Shown here: positions 12,160 to 26,502 of the stretch, in pieces
How positions within the stretch are numbered: position 1 is the stretch's first letter
Layout of the letters: the number at the start of each line of letters is the position of its first letter
Source of the DNA: Coniella vitis
Taxonomy: Eukaryota > Ascomycota > Sordariomycetes > Diaporthales > Schizoparmaceae
Reading direction: 5' to 3'
Length of the DNA: 64,000 nucleotides
Assembly (NCBI GenBank): GCA_011317545.1
Contig: WUJK01000001.1
Location: forward strand, 1,461,001 to 1,525,000
The notes under the pieces: generated by a model
The model's input: only the letters and a program-made list of their open reading frames with translations
What the model was told of the DNA's origin: nothing
Databases searched by the model: none
Translations under genes and position numbers: made by a program

Positions 12160-15100
12160 TAGATACCTTAAGGTATATCTCTAATACGTCTTAAGCTACT
12201 ACTCTATACTATTATAAGGACGTTTACGCTATATTAGCAGCTTAGCAGCTAGCTAGCTCTCTAGCGTAGCGCCCTTAGGCTGCTATACTAGTAAGGTTAT
12301 CGTTAGTATAGTCGACGTATAGTATATATATAGTACGGCTTCGGAACTAGTCTCGGCCGGCATCTAACGTTTAATAACTATACGGTAATACGCTAACCTA
12401 ATAAAAACGTAGCTTTATACGGGCTATACTAATAGTATTATATAACTCTGCTCTAAGACTAATTCCTAAAGTATTTAGCCTCTAGGATATAGCTAATACG
12501 CTATAAAGCAGCCTTCGGGCTAGGGTTATATTACGAATAATTACTAACCGTCCTTTTATAAGGTATTACTTATAAAGGGCTTAAAAGCTTCGGAAAGCTT
12601 ATTATAAGGTAATAAGCGTATTACCCCGTAATCCCTAGATAACCGAGGTACTATCTATATAGATAAATACTATTAATAATACCGTTTTTAGCGCTAGCTA
12701 TAATCCCGTAAGCGCCCTAACCGCCTTAGCGTCGAAAATGAATAAGCACTTATAGAATACTTTAGTAATAGTAATAATAAATACCTTATCCCTTACTATA
12801 ATATACCTATAGCCTACCTTACGCTTAGGTCCCTCCTAGACCTTAGAGCCGTCTATATATATTATTATAACGTCCGGTAGTAGGGTTATATATTATATAT
12901 TATAGCGTATAACTACTTCCTCCTTAAGGTAACCGATATTAGGGTCTAGTATAATACGGTTAGGATATTAGGGGGTTAATAGGGCTAGCTTAGGTATAAT
13001 AGGAAAGCCGTATATAACGTCTATAAGGCGTATATTAAATATCCTAAGGTTATATCCTATAGGAGCGTATATCCGTTTATAAAGGGGGTGCTTTATATTT
13101 AGTAGAGTATACTATAAGCCGGCCCTATAAACCGCTACTCTTAGCGTAAGCTTAGCTATAGGGAGGCCCGCTTTATAAAGGGCTATTACCGTATATACCG
13201 TCCTCTATACCGGTAATACCCCTTTAACGCCCTTTACTAATAGTTAATCCGCCTTCTTAAGCTATACTATAGGTATATAGCCCGGTCGAAACTAAATATC
13301 CGCTATATATATAAGTATCGGGATAAGTATTACTATAACCGCTTTATAAAGGGATATTATAGGAGGGCTATACTATACCTTCTTAAGGCTCCTAAGGTAA
13401 GTTATAACCTTCGTTATTTTATAAACCCTTTCCTTAATAAACCTCCTACCTATAAAACGCTTATTAAATTAGAATCCTAGCTAGCGGAAGCTAGCTACCT
13501 TAGAATAGGAGGGTATATTAGTAATAGGCTTTATACGCTTACCGCCTATTATAATAGCCGGCTATACCGCCTCCTTATACCTTAAGAAGTAGAAAACTTC
13601 CGTTTTCTCCGCTATAAATTATACTATATTCCTCGAAGCTTAATTATTAACGCTTACTATATCCGTTTCTAATAATATTATATTTTTCTCCGTATTATTA
13701 GATATATAAAGGAAGAGAATATTATTTATATAATAGAAATACCTATTATTACCCTATAGAATAAATTTAAAAAGGTAGATTATATATAATACCGGTAAGA
13801 AAGGTAAGCCCTAAGGTATATTATATCTTACTAAGGAGAAACCCGTTATCGACCTATCTAAGCGGACCCGTATTAGCTATACTATTAGGAAGGAGGTTAT
13901 TAAACTTAATAATAGGAGTAAGAAACTAAGGACTTATAGCTATATAACTAATCTATTAAGGAGGATAGTATTAAAAGCCCCTTATATATCCCTAATTACT
14001 ATTATAATAACCTACCCTTAGGAGAGTATTAGCTCGATATTATATATAAATATTATTATAAGGTTTATTATAGACTATTTTAATAGCGCTTTATAATATT
14101 ATAGGTTAAAGACCTCTTTAATAAGTAAGATCTAGGAGAGCTTATATATAACTAGCCTCTTAAGCCCCTTAGAAAAGGTAGAAAGGAGAATAATAAGCCT
14201 ATATAACCTAAAGCTATTTATATCCCTCTTACCTAGCTTAGGATATATCGATACCTTAGTATAACGCTAAAGTAGAAGAAAGTAATTTATAATAAAGTAA
14301 TAGTTATAAAGCCGAACTAAAAGGGGGCTAATATTATCTTAATACTCCTTTAATAGGGATACTAAAGCGCTATTTACCTTAGGAAAAGTAAATTTAATTC
14401 GGATAATATATTCCTCTACCTCCTTAGGTATAGCCGTATAACCTTATTAGAAATAGGCTTTAAAAATATCTTAGCTTTCGAACGGGTCCCTAATTAGGTT
14501 ATTATCCCTAGAGAACCGCTATAAAATCTTATCCTATAATAAGCTTATTTTCTTAATAGGGTCCTTATATAATATACTATCCCTTATATATAATAGGGGA
14601 GCTTATAGCGGTATAATTAGCTTATACTACCCTATTATCCCGAAGATATCTATATCCGAAGCTATTATATTAATCCTACCCTATTAGAAGGCTTACTAAT
14701 ATATTCGAATAGCCCCTTTAAAGGTATTCCTAATTATTTAAAACTCCTTTAAATAAATCCGATAATTATATCGAGCCCTAATATACGCCTAATATACCTC
14801 CTCTACCCTATTATCCTATTAAAGGGCTTAGAAATAGGGTTATAATTATTACCCCGCTACCTTTAAGGCCTTATCCTAAAGGTAATCTAAGCGGGTTATT
14901 AAATCGTCTAGAGAAGCCGGGCTCTCCGCTTATAAAAGGGGCGGTATATCTATTAGCCCTATTTCTAAAAGGCCCTTAAAGGCCGGGAGGGATTATAGGT
15001 TTACCTATAGCTATATTAGCTATTCCTAGGGGAGCGGAAGATTATTTCCGATAGTTATAATAAGGGTCTTATAGTTAGAGCTAGTATATAGGTAAGGAAT

Positions 15101-17559
15101 AACCTTTATAGCTATATTTAGAATATTAGAGAAGATTAAATTAAAGACCCTCCTTCGGATATATATAGGGACGCCCGGGGTATTTATAAAGAATATATCT
15201 CTAAATAATATCTAATCTTTAACCTAATTACTACCCCTTTCGTTAAGCTTATCTAGCTTATAAGGAATATAAATTATATTAAAATCGCCTTTAACTACTT
15301 ATCTCTATATAAATAGATTATTTAGTATATAATCGAATACTATATCCTCCTTAAGCGCCCGATAAATATTAACTAAAAGGACCCCTAATACCTTTAGTTA
15401 GAATCCGTCCCTTATAATAAAGGGCCGTTACTACTTTATATATAACTTATAACCCTATTATATATATATTAGGACCCGGGGCTTATTACCGAATAATTCC
15501 TACCGCCTTTCCTTATAATAAGTTATCGGATTCCCTCCCTAATTATCTATTAGCGAGAAAAGCTTATAAGTAGGGTATTTCTAAGTTCTTATATTATATA
15601 TCGTATATAGCTCTTAGACCTATATAATATTTACCCCCTACTTAGTATAAAGTATTAATAGTATAATATAAGTAGATTATTTCTTCCCTATATTCGCTTA
15701 AGTAATTATAAAAAAAGCCCCCCGGCTATCGGAAGGGTATATCCTATTTATATATAGGGGGAGTAATAATATTTAAACCCCCTTAGGAGCTAAGGATTAT
15801 AACTATATTATCGTTATCCTTAACTATATCCGCCGGGGGTATAGGCTCTCTCTTTATAATAGGGCTAGGATTCTCCGGAGGTAGCGTATTAGCCGGGTTA
15901 AGCCGCGGGCGCTATTATAAGCCGATCGGTAATATATAATCGCGGATATTATTATAAGGCTATTTTTAGGAGGGGCTTTCGATAGATAGTTACTCCGTAG
16001 GCTTAATAGGGGGTTAAGGCTCCTACTAATTATTAGTAATATTTATAGCTATATTTATATCGTTATAATAGGCTTTACTTATATTCCTAATCCTTTTAAG
16101 CTTAGAGATAAATAGGTAATAAAGCTACCTATTAATTATTATAGGGGCGGTAATATAGCTAAGGTAGCTAAAGCGGACCGGCTTATAATAATTAGTATAC
16201 CTAAGGGGAAGTATATAAACCTCCCCTTCCTAAATATATTAGGCGTTAGAGTAAATAGGGTACCGCCTACTTTTTATATAATATTTAGTTAAATAATAGC
16301 TAAGATAACTATCCGTATAGAAAAAGAGCTTCTCCGTCTTTTATATTAGCCGGGTATAAGGTAGATTAAAGACCTAAAAGGATTATACTTTATATAAAAA
16401 GGATACTAGCTAGGTAATAATACCTATAATAAGGTTATATCCGTTTATAGAAAGCTTATAGGAAATAAGCTTAACTCCCGTTTATATTATAGCCTCCTCC
16501 CGGATATACTCCTTAGGAGAAACCCTTTATTAGGTAAAGGGGTTATAAAGCTCCTTTAGAACCCTAATTACTATATAAGTAACCTAGGTCTATAATATAA
16601 TCGCTAAGGACGCTTATATTAGCTCTAATAGCTTATCTCTTAGAGGGTTAGCGAAAAGCTTATCCTAAACCTCCTTATTAGTAAAGCGTAGAGCTTAGCC
16701 GGTAGGGGTTTTAGTAATTACCGCTATATTAATTATAGGGATCTAAAGCCGAGTATAAATACTTAGCTTAAATCCCTAAAGGGGCGAGCCTATAAGCGTA
16801 TTATAAGGGGTAGCCCTAAAGAGGATCCTTATATCTTATCCCTATTACCGGCTATATTAAGGGCTGGATTTTCGAAGATAGTAAGCCGGCTCCGCTAAAA
16901 GCCTAATAGCTATACTTATAACAGTAGCCTAGCTTTAGCTCTATTAGGGGTATTAAGCGGGTAATAGTAATTATTAAGGGTAGAGTATTACCTATAGAAT
17001 AGTAACGGGAGGAATCGGGTATATCGGAGTAGGCCGGCTAATAGCCGGGTCCGATAAAAGATTTTTAAGCTTACGCTTAGCTATAGCTAGGAGTTAGGAA
17101 TATACCCTCTCTATATAAAAACGCTCCTCGCTCTATAAAGGGCCTTTAAAGGTATTAACTAGTTTTCTTAAAGTCTTATCTATTATTAATAGGATTATCT
17201 ACCGAGCTATAAACATATAGTATACGCTTATAAGGAGGGTCCTAACTATATTAGGGGTAAGGGGGTTATTTTAATAAGTAGTAATATCCTCCTATAACTA
17301 TAGCGTAATACCGCGGTACCTTTTCTACTATATAGAGGAATAAATCGAATCTATAATAGAACTAATATCCGTCCTAAGTACTAGTCCCTTAGGCGGTAGC
17401 GAGCCGCCCTATATCGTATCCGTAGGTAGGTAACCCTACAAGGCTATCCCGCGACCGAGTATGCCTATATATAAATAGGTTAGATATTAGTAAATTATTA
17501 GTAAAACCGTATATACCCTTAATAAAAGCAGGCGTATACGAGAAAAGTATCGGGAAGGA
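12160..17559 (-). mobile_element. Family C non-LTR retrotransposon copy C1 (Tad1/LINE-like), RIP-inactivated
   Basis: Minus-strand LINE relic, 5' end at 17559. The same 5' start (TCCTTCCCG) is seen in C2 at 43943. Landmarks on the minus strand: an ORF1-like region at about 16000-17400; an AP-endonuclease domain with Gly-Asp-Phe-Asn at 15278-15289 and the catalytic Ser-Asp-His now Ser-Asn-Tyr at 15071-15079; an RT domain with the YxDD box now Tyr-Ile-Asn-Asn at 13721-13732; and an RNase H stretch with Tyr-Ile-Asp-Gly-Ser-Lys-Val at 12839-12859. Endonuclease-RT-RNase H order fits Tad1-like fungal LINEs. The 3' end is cut by the B-prime end at 12159. It serves as the empty-site reference for the A2 and A4 insertions in C2. 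Confidence 0.85.
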
Positions 17560-20500
17560 TATATTATTAACTTTATACCTAAAGCTAATACTAGAAAACG
17601 ATACTAACGGCTACCTTAACGCTTTATACCTCGATAGAATAACTACCGCGGAATAATAATTAGCGGTATAATATACTTAAGCCTTATAAAGCTTAATATA
17701 GCTTAAAGAAAACCTATAAATAAGGAATACTTTAATTATAATAGGATAGGCTACTTTATACGAGAGTATTAATAACCTAAGAAACCTAGAGAATTTAAGA
17801 AAATCCCCGAAGGACGATAAGCTAATATTATAATATATAAAACTATAGACTTTACTCCTAGCTAAAATTAGCTTCTAGAGTAAGTATCGGATAATTCCGA
17901 TTATAGACTCCTTAATTAAACCTTTTATTATAAGGATAATTATATAATATATATTTTAGTAAAGTAAGGCTTAGGATAGTTCCCTTAGAAACCTTATAAG
18001 GAACGATAAATTATAATTACCTAGAATATACCCCTCCCTACGGATAACGGTTTATTCGAAAGATTAGTAATAAAATAGTAAGCTTATCTTATTAAGGAAT
18101 ACCCTTATTAGCGTAATATAGAAGAGTATAAGCTATCTAACGAAACGGAAATTATATAAAGCGATATTACGGAAATTATAGAATAATAGGAAACGCTTAA
18201 TATTAGTTAGGATACTAATACCTAAACTATTAATAAAGAAACGAGCTTAGAATTAGAAAGCTCTATAAATAAAAATACCGATAAAGGAGATATATACTAC
18301 CTTATCCACGGTATTATACTTAAAGAACTATTTAGAATAATAACTTATTAAAACGAAACCCCCCTTATATAAGGAGATATACGAATTAATTATCTCTATA
18401 AGTAATACTACTAGATTATATAGTTTACCTATATTATATATAATTATAGATAATACTTTAAAAATAAGGTAATTACCGAATAATTCCTTATACGTAAGAT
18501 AAGGTATAATATTATCGCCTTTAATAACGATAATAGCGATTATTATAAAGTATTTAAGATAAAGGAAAACTACGCTAGTATTAGCCTTATATATAATACC
18601 CCCTACGAATATATTATATAATAAGTAAGATAATGCTAATATATAATACCCTAATATATACTTTATATATAAGAAAAAGCACTCGATTAGTATAGAATAT
18701 ACGAATAACGATAAAGGGAAAAGCTTATAAAACCTATATATATAGAGCCTACGTATTATAGCTTCTATAAGTATACCGATTACGTAGAATACCTAGCGGA
18801 TAAAGCGTATACCTATTATAACCTTAAAGATAATTAGCCCGGAGTATAGACTCCTTATATAAAAGAAGAAAACTAAGCGCGCTTATAGCGATAAGCTATA
18901 ATATATATACGATACGGAATATAATAAGCTAAGAACCTAGTATAAATAATAGCCCTTAGAGTATAATAAGAATAGTAGAACCTAAAAGGTAAGGATCGCC
19001 TATAAGGGATAATAAGCGATTAGGACTTATAATAAAATCCCTTTATATAATAGATAGCTCGATATACGAATATTTAAAAATCGTAGTATAAATTAATAAT
19101 AAATACTATATAATACTCCTAGATAGCGGAGTATAAGGAAACTTTATATCCTTAAGCGTTATTAATAGAGAACGGATACCTTAGAAGAAGAAGATAGAAC
19201 CCTATAAACTTAGTATTATAGAAGGTATAGAAGTCGCTTATAGCTAAGGTATTATCGATAAAGAATCTAATTAATTACTAGTTATAATCTACGGATATAT
19301 AATATTAATAAACTTCGATATTACGGATACCGTATAATATAAGCTAATTTTAAATATATTATAGTTAAGAAAGGAAAATCCTCGAATCGATTAGATTAAT
19401 AGCTATATTATATAGGATAAAGCGGATACCTAGGAAACGGTTATAATTAAAAGTATAGGATCGAGTTTAATTATTAAATAGTATCTAGATAATAAGGGCT
19501 TAAACGAATTTATATATACCTTTAAATCGAGAAGAATTATAATAACGGTTAATTATAGAAACGATTACCCTTAATAGCTTATAGAGAAGGATCTAGCGAT
19601 AATTAATACCTAATAGGAGAAAGGATATAATAGATTAGGATACGATATAATAGGATTCTATAGATAATAGGATATATTATTACGATAAGTTTAAGAAGGA
19701 ACTAAGTATATATAACAATATCTCCTTATAATAACGATTATATAAAACGAAGATATATTTAGAGACCTCTCCGGTATATTAAAAGGATATCGGAAGTTTA
19801 TAAAATTACTTTAAGGAAAATTCGATATTAGCCTACTAGAATATAGCCTATACGATTATAAGATACTATGTAAAGAAGGAGAATAACTAAAGCTCTTTCC
19901 TATCTATAGATTAAATAAGGATAAACTTAAAGTATTTAGAGAATATATCGACGAAAACCTTAAGAAAGGCTATATTAAACCCTTATATTTACTAATAGGA
20001 TACTTAATCCTATTTATATTAAAGAAAAACGGTAAACTACGATTATATATTAATTATTAGTAATTTAACGATATTATAAATAAGAATCGGTACCCCTTAC
20101 CTCTCTTTAAAGAACTTAGAGATAGATTTAAAGGAGCTTAATAGTTTATAGCCCTTAACCTTAAAGAAGGATATATATATATTCGTATTAAACCCGGAGA
20201 AGAATAGAAAATAGCGTTTAGAATATACTACGGATATTTCGAATATCTTATTATACTATTCGGACTTACTAACGCCCCTATATTATTCTAGGAAATAATA
20301 AACTTTATCTTATATAAATACCTCGATTATTTTATAATTATTTACCTAGACGATATCCTTATTTACTTAAAGATATTTAAAGAATATTAATAGTATATTA
20401 TAATAATCTTATAAATCCTCTAAGATAATAAGATTTTAGTAGAATCTACTAAATATAACTGGAATACTTAAGAAGTTAACTACCTCGGATATATTATTAT

Positions 20501-21009
20501 ACTAGGGTATATACGAATATAGAAAGATAAAGTATAGGTAGTTAGGGATTTGCTTATACTTTAGAACCTTAAGGATATTAAAGCTTTCTTAAGCTATATT
20601 AACTTCTACCGATAATTTATTAAGAACTATAGTAGTATCGTAGTACTAATTATAGAACTTACGAAAAAGGATATTACTTTTAACTAGAACGAATAGGTAT
20701 AGAAAGCCTTTAGTATAATTAAGGACGCAATTATATTAGAACTAATCCTAATCGAAGTAGATTAAGATAAAATTTTCGAGATCGAGATAAACGTATTAGA
20801 TTATATACTCGGTAGATAATTCGGATAATAAGCCGATAAAGGACGATTACGGATAGTTAATAACTTTAATAAGAAACTAAACGGATTAGAACTTAACTAC
20901 GGAATACCCGATTAAGAACTTATAATACTAATAGAAGCCTTTAGGGAATAGCGATACTACCTTATCGGCGTAAAATAATAAATCCTTATATATATAGATT
21001 ATAAGAATC
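17560..21009 (+). mobile_element. Family A copy A3, left part of internal region
   Basis: Internal region of a family A relic from late gag to RNase H. The 5' part is missing because C1 adjoins at 17559. The first ~100 bp diverge from A1, so this may be a subfamily. The RT box at about 20347-20358 still reads Tyr-Leu-Asp-Asp, unlike A1 and A2, but surrounding frames are broken by stops. The copy is interrupted at GAATC (21005-21009) by family B and resumes at 28271. Confidence 0.88.
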
Positions 21010-21348
21010 TGTCACAGGCCCACGGGTAAATGCACGGCTTCGGCACACCAGGGCACGAAGCCTTAGTCAGCATATTCCCTTCTCGTCTAGAGACTAGCAT
21101 TATATAAGCGCTAAACAAGAGCGTCTCCCGAGCAGCTCACGAGCCGCATAAAAGACCATCGACAAGAGGACCCGCATCGACGGTAGACCTATGGAAAACT
21201 CTATCTACGGGTGGATCCTAAACGTAAGAGCTACTTAAGAGCAGCTCTCGCGCCGCTATATAGATACTATTCTTACTTCTCTCCTTAAATTAGTTAATAA
21301 TAGAAATTAGGATCGAAACTATAAACGCTCTCTCGATACCTATTTATA
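21010..21348 (+). repeat. 5' LTR of family B element (339 bp)
   Basis: Starts TGTCACAGGCC and ends at TATTTATA (RIP form of GTTCACA). Many CA and TG pairs survive in its first 150 bases. Confidence 0.92.
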
Positions 21349-21524
21349 ATTAACTAACTTTATTTCTACCTACCCTACGTATCCAACGGTATTTATATAC
21401 TTATTCAGCGCGTAGCCTTAGGATATTATACCCCTACGACGAGTAATTCGGGTAACTCCCTACCTAAGCGAATAACGATAATAATAGTATAATAATAACT
21501 ATATAATAGATAGTTACTTAAATA

Positions 21525-24500
21525 ATGGAAGAGCAGCGGTATATTATTAAAGGAGTAGTATAATAGCAGCGCGAAGATAGCGTACGAAACCTGGAAGCGC
21601 TTACAGCACAACTTACGTAAATCGAATAATCCTATAGCCTATTATTATAGGAGCTACTAATAAGTATTAGTAATATAGCGGCCGAATACCCTAACCCGGT
21701 ACCTAACGAACCAGAAGATACCTATACCCCTACCTCCTAAGATATAGAAGACGCCGATATCGACGCAAACGAGGCCCTAGAGAGTATAGTTATACCTAAA
21801 CGTAAGCCCCTTTCTTAGCCAGCAAACTTTAAGGGTATACGTACTTAATTCCTAGCTTAGGAGCGTATTATAAGGTATAAATTCGTCCGAGATACCTACT
21901 TTATCGGGAATTATATAGATAAGTTCTAAGAAATCTATAAATACCTAGAGGGAGATATAAAGGTTATAGCGAGGAGCTATTATATTATAGGAGGAGAGTA
22001 CGGCCTTTAGAAACCCTCCTTATTCCTATAATAGCTCCGCTACCGATATTATAATAAGAACTACGCTATTGCTACTTCTTAGAGGCTTAGGAGCTTTACT
22101 TAGAAGAAAGGCTAATCCTTCCCTAACTTCTTCTCCTAGTAGGAGAAGTTACTAGTAAACTCCGGCGGTATAGAGTAGCCGGACTTAGCTAAGTTAACGT
22201 ACCTAAAGGGCGCTATTAATAGCGTATTACGTACGTAGCTTATTAGCATAGAAATGCCGTCGATATATAACGACTGGGTGAAGAAAGCGTTCCGTATCTC
22301 GGCTAAGCTGGAAAGCTATGTTACTATCCGAAACGGTAGCTACGCTTCGCCCTTAAGCTACTTATCCGGAGCTACGGTATAGCGCTTTGGGATAACCTAG
22401 CGAGCGGGAGGAAACGGATAGAAACTATAAAACCCTCGTATAGATCCCGATAGGGATACGGCTATAACTAGTATTAACGCTCTATAGGCTAATAAGCAGC
22501 GCGCGAGGTAGGTTAACTAGGCGGAGATTAGGCGTAGGAAAGAGTAGGGACTCTGTTATAGGTGCGGACGTTCGAACTATAGAATTACTTATTGCCCCTT
22601 TCTGCCCGCGCGCCCGCTTACTAGCTTAGGAGCTATACGGGAGACGGATATTAACGTTGCCGATACTAACCTTATCGACCTTAACGATACTACCGAGGAA
22701 TAGGAGGAAAACTAGCTGCTCCTATATAGAGTCGCGTATAGGAGCTCGTAGGTCTCGACTTTAGCTTATAAGAAGTAAAGCGTTAGATAAATAGGAACTA
22801 TTTTATAGTAGACTTATTCTATAATTTAACTCTATTTATCCTAGTATTTATTAATTCTAGCTATAATTACTATTCTGCTATAAGCGAGACGTTTATATAT
22901 AAGTTAAGACTTCCGTATATATCTATCCCGCCTAGGACCCTCTATTAATCGTTAAGGGAGAGAATATCGTATAAGTAGCCCGTTATCCGCTATATAACCT
23001 ACCTTAATATAGACCTAGACGGGTATTTATATCGTATTTAGGCCTATATAATCCCCCGCCTTTAGTACGACCTCGTTTTAGGAAAACCTTGGGTAGAAAG
23101 AGAGAGGGTAATATATATAGCTTATAAGTACCGCCTAAGTATCGGACGAGTAGGAGGATTAGAGGTTTAGGAGCGAGGATATAGCCCTAAGAACTTTAAC
23201 TATACGTCTATTAGTACCTTTGCTATCTAGAGCGAAGTTCGGCGCGTAAAACGCTTAAGCACTACTTAGGTAGCGTTTTTTAGTATTATAATAGCCGATA
23301 TTATTAAAGCCCTATTACCGAAAGTAGAATCCTCGGTTAACGAGAAACTCCCCCTAGAGTATTATAAGTTCCGGAACCTCTTTAATAAGGATATAGCTTC
23401 TACGCTACCGCTATATAGAGAGGGAGCGGATTATAAGATTCGGCTATATAAGAAGGCGGATAGGTCTGCTATAAACGCCCTATAGGGCCCGTTATACGGG
23501 ATATCTAGAGAAGAACTTATCGTACTAAGGAAGACTTTTACCGAGCTATTTAATATAGGCTATATTAGAGCTAGTAGCTCCTTAATAGGAGCTCCTATAA
23601 TCTTTATTAAGAAACTAGGGGGCGGCCTCCGTTTTTATATAGACTACCGCGCGCTTAACGCTATTTCGGAAGCCGATTGCTACCCGCTCCCCCTTATTAA
23701 AGAGACCCTATCTAATATTATAAACGCTAAATATTTTACTAAGCTCGATATACGAGTAGCGTTTTATAAGCTTCGTATTAAGGAAGGAGACGAGTAGAAG
23801 ACCGCCTTTTATACGAGGTATAGCCTCTTCGAGTAGCTAATAACCCCGTTCGGACTTATAGGCGCTCCCGCGATATTCTAGCGCTATATTAATAACGCTC
23901 TACGCCCCTACCTAGATATCTTCTATTTAGCTTATATCGATAATATTCTAGTATATACCGACGGTATAGCTAAAGACTACCGAGCAAAGGTAAAGCTGGT
24001 ATTATACGCTCTCGAAGCAGTAGGTTTAAATCTGGATATCGCTAAGTACGAATTCGGTATAACTAAGACGAAGTACCTAGGCTTTATTATCGAAGCGGGG
24101 GTAGGGATTTATATAGACCCCGAGAAGGTATACGCTATACGCGATTAAGAGGCTCCGAAGACGGTTAAGGGAGTCCGTAGCTTCTTAGGATTTACGAACT
24201 TCTATCGTTAGTTTATCGCTAATTATTCCGAAGTTATAGGGCCCCTCCTAGCCTTAACTAAGAAGGGGGTCCTATTTAGGTTCGGGGAGTAGGAAGAAGC
24301 TATATTCGAGTAGCTAAAGCGTCTCTTTATTAGCAAGCCCGTACTCGCCTAATAGGATCCGGATAAGGAGATAATACTAGAGGCGGACTATTCTAGCTAT
24401 TCGTTAGGCGGCTGCCTCTCTTAGAGGGACGAGTATAATATCCTCCGCCCGGTAGTATACTACTCGCGCCGCTTAAGCCCCGCGGAGTATAATTACGAGA

Positions 24501-26397
24501 TCTATAATAAGGAACTGCTAGCCGTTATTAATTACTTAAGAGTATAGGATACAGAGCTTAGGGGCACCGTACTACTATTTACGATTTACTCGGACTATAA
24601 AAACCTCGAATATTTTATAATATTATAGCGTCTTACCGAAAAGCAGGTCCGCTAGTTCGAGACGATAGCTCGTTTTCGATACTACTTAGTCTACCGCGCA
24701 GGAGCAGCTAGCAAGCGTCTAGACGCCCTTTCGAGGAGGGAGCAGGATATACTATATAATATATCTAACGAACGCCTCGCCGGTAGATAAATCCAGCTTT
24801 TACTATCGATAGAGATAAGCTAAGTTATAATACGTAACGAGCTACTACTAATAGGTAGCGAGGTTTTTATATAAGAGGAGCTCTAACGCCTATAGGATAA
24901 CGCTACCTCGCGTAATAAGGTATACTCCTAGCTCGTAGGCGTAGTCCGTAGGGGTAAACGCTCTTTTCCCCCTTACCTACGGATATCCAAAGGTAAGCCT
25001 ATTAAGGTGTTTATAGCGGAGTACTCGATCGATAAGAAAGGATTACTTAGGTTCCGCGAATAGCTCTAGTTACCCGATTAGGAACCCTTATATACTAAAC
25101 TAACGTAGAGTATCTACAATTCTACCCTATCTAGCTACCTAGGAAGGGATACTACTATTACGATAATAACGAGGGGCTACTTCTAGCTAGGTATATACCG
25201 TAGTATTCGGCGGTTTATACGAAATTACGATATCTATAGACGTAAGACGGTATAGAGGTACTAGAGGAAGGGCCTTCTTAAGCCCCTACTAATGCCTAAG
25301 CGGGTATAGAGCGAGTTATCCATAGACTTTATAATCAACCTCCCCTATAAGGACGATATAAGAGAGGCTTACTTAATAGTAATTACGGACTGACTAACGA
25401 AAGCTATTATACTCGAAGCTATATATAGTATAAGCGCGGAAGTATATATAGAGCGGTTCTTATACTATTACTAGCGGTTCTATAGTTTCCCTAAGGTAAT
25501 AGTTAGTAACCGAGGCTCGAATTAGGTAGGAGGGTTCTAGCGCCGATTATATAAGCTTATAAAGATAGAGTAGCGCCTAAGCACCGCTTTCCACCTATAG
25601 ACGGATAGAGCTATAGAAAGGGTAAACTAAGAGGTTATAGACTACCTCCGAGCGTTCGTTATATATATATAATTAGATTAGCCGATACTCCTACCCGGCG
25701 CTTAACTAGCTATTAATAATAGGGATACTAATATAATTAGCCTTAGCCTATTTTTTATCCTATACGGCTATTATATAGATCCAATCGAATAGGTAGAGCG
25801 TAGTACGTTATTAGTATAAGCGCCTAGAGTTTAGGCCGAGAACTTCGTCCAACGGCTTAAAGATACAACTACTTTCGCTTAAGCCGTAATAGCAGTCGTA
25901 TAGCAACGAATAGAAGAATCTACGAATAAGTTACGAGTAGTTATAGAGCGGCTTATTAAGGGCGATAAGGTTTAGCTCTCCCTACGAAATATTACTACCG
26001 ACCGCCCTTTAAAGAAGTTAGCTTAGCTATACGATAAGTATACCGTAACGTATATCGTTAGCCCTTATATAGTGGAATTAGATATCCCGCCGGGTATTTA
26101 CCCTCGTTTCTACGTAGATCTTCTAATTCGAGCTACGTAAAACCCGCTCCCGTTATAGGTATAGAGGGAATACCGGCCTAACCCTATCGTAGTTAAAGAG
26201 GGAAAGGAACCCGAGTACTAGGTGGAAAGCATTATCAGAGCATATAATAAGCCGTATAAAGGCCGCGCGAAAACGGACGAAATACTATAACGCGAAGTCC
26301 TAGTTAAGTAGGTCGGATAGGACTAGCCAGACTAGCAGCCGTTATCCGAATTTAAAGATATAATTACTCTTAAGGAGTTCGAGTAACGCTACGGTAG
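21525..26397 (+). pseudogene. gag-pol relic of family B element
   Basis: A surviving ATG at 21525 opens gag (MEEQRYIIKG), soon broken by stops. The CCHC knuckle at 22554-22595 has the right spacing with the His replaced by Tyr. The RT has readable FYIDYRALN and LDIRVAFYKLRI blocks at about 23630-23780, and its active site at 23933-23944 is Tyr-Ile-Asp-Asn instead of Y-x-D-D. The integrase core is at about 25310-25560; the second catalytic Asp is now Asn at 25508-25510 (VSNRGS). A C-terminal chromodomain at about 26204-26397 shows VESIIRAYNKPYKG and EVLVK-VG-D-PD-QPL. All losses fit C-to-T or G-to-A. It is a chromovirus distinct from family A. Confidence 0.9.
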
Positions 26398-26502
26398 CGC
26401 TATAAGTTACGATAGCCTAAAGTCGTGGAAAAGAAGAGCGGGGAAATTAAGCACTATAGATAAAAAGAAAACTATACGCGAAACGCGTACTAACGTAGCT
26501 AC

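Noticed and set aside
21426..21611. Open frame of 61 codons on the minus strand
   Set aside because: It overlaps the leader and gag start of the family B element antisense; composition is Tyr/Leu/Ile from RIPed DNA and B-prime does not support it.
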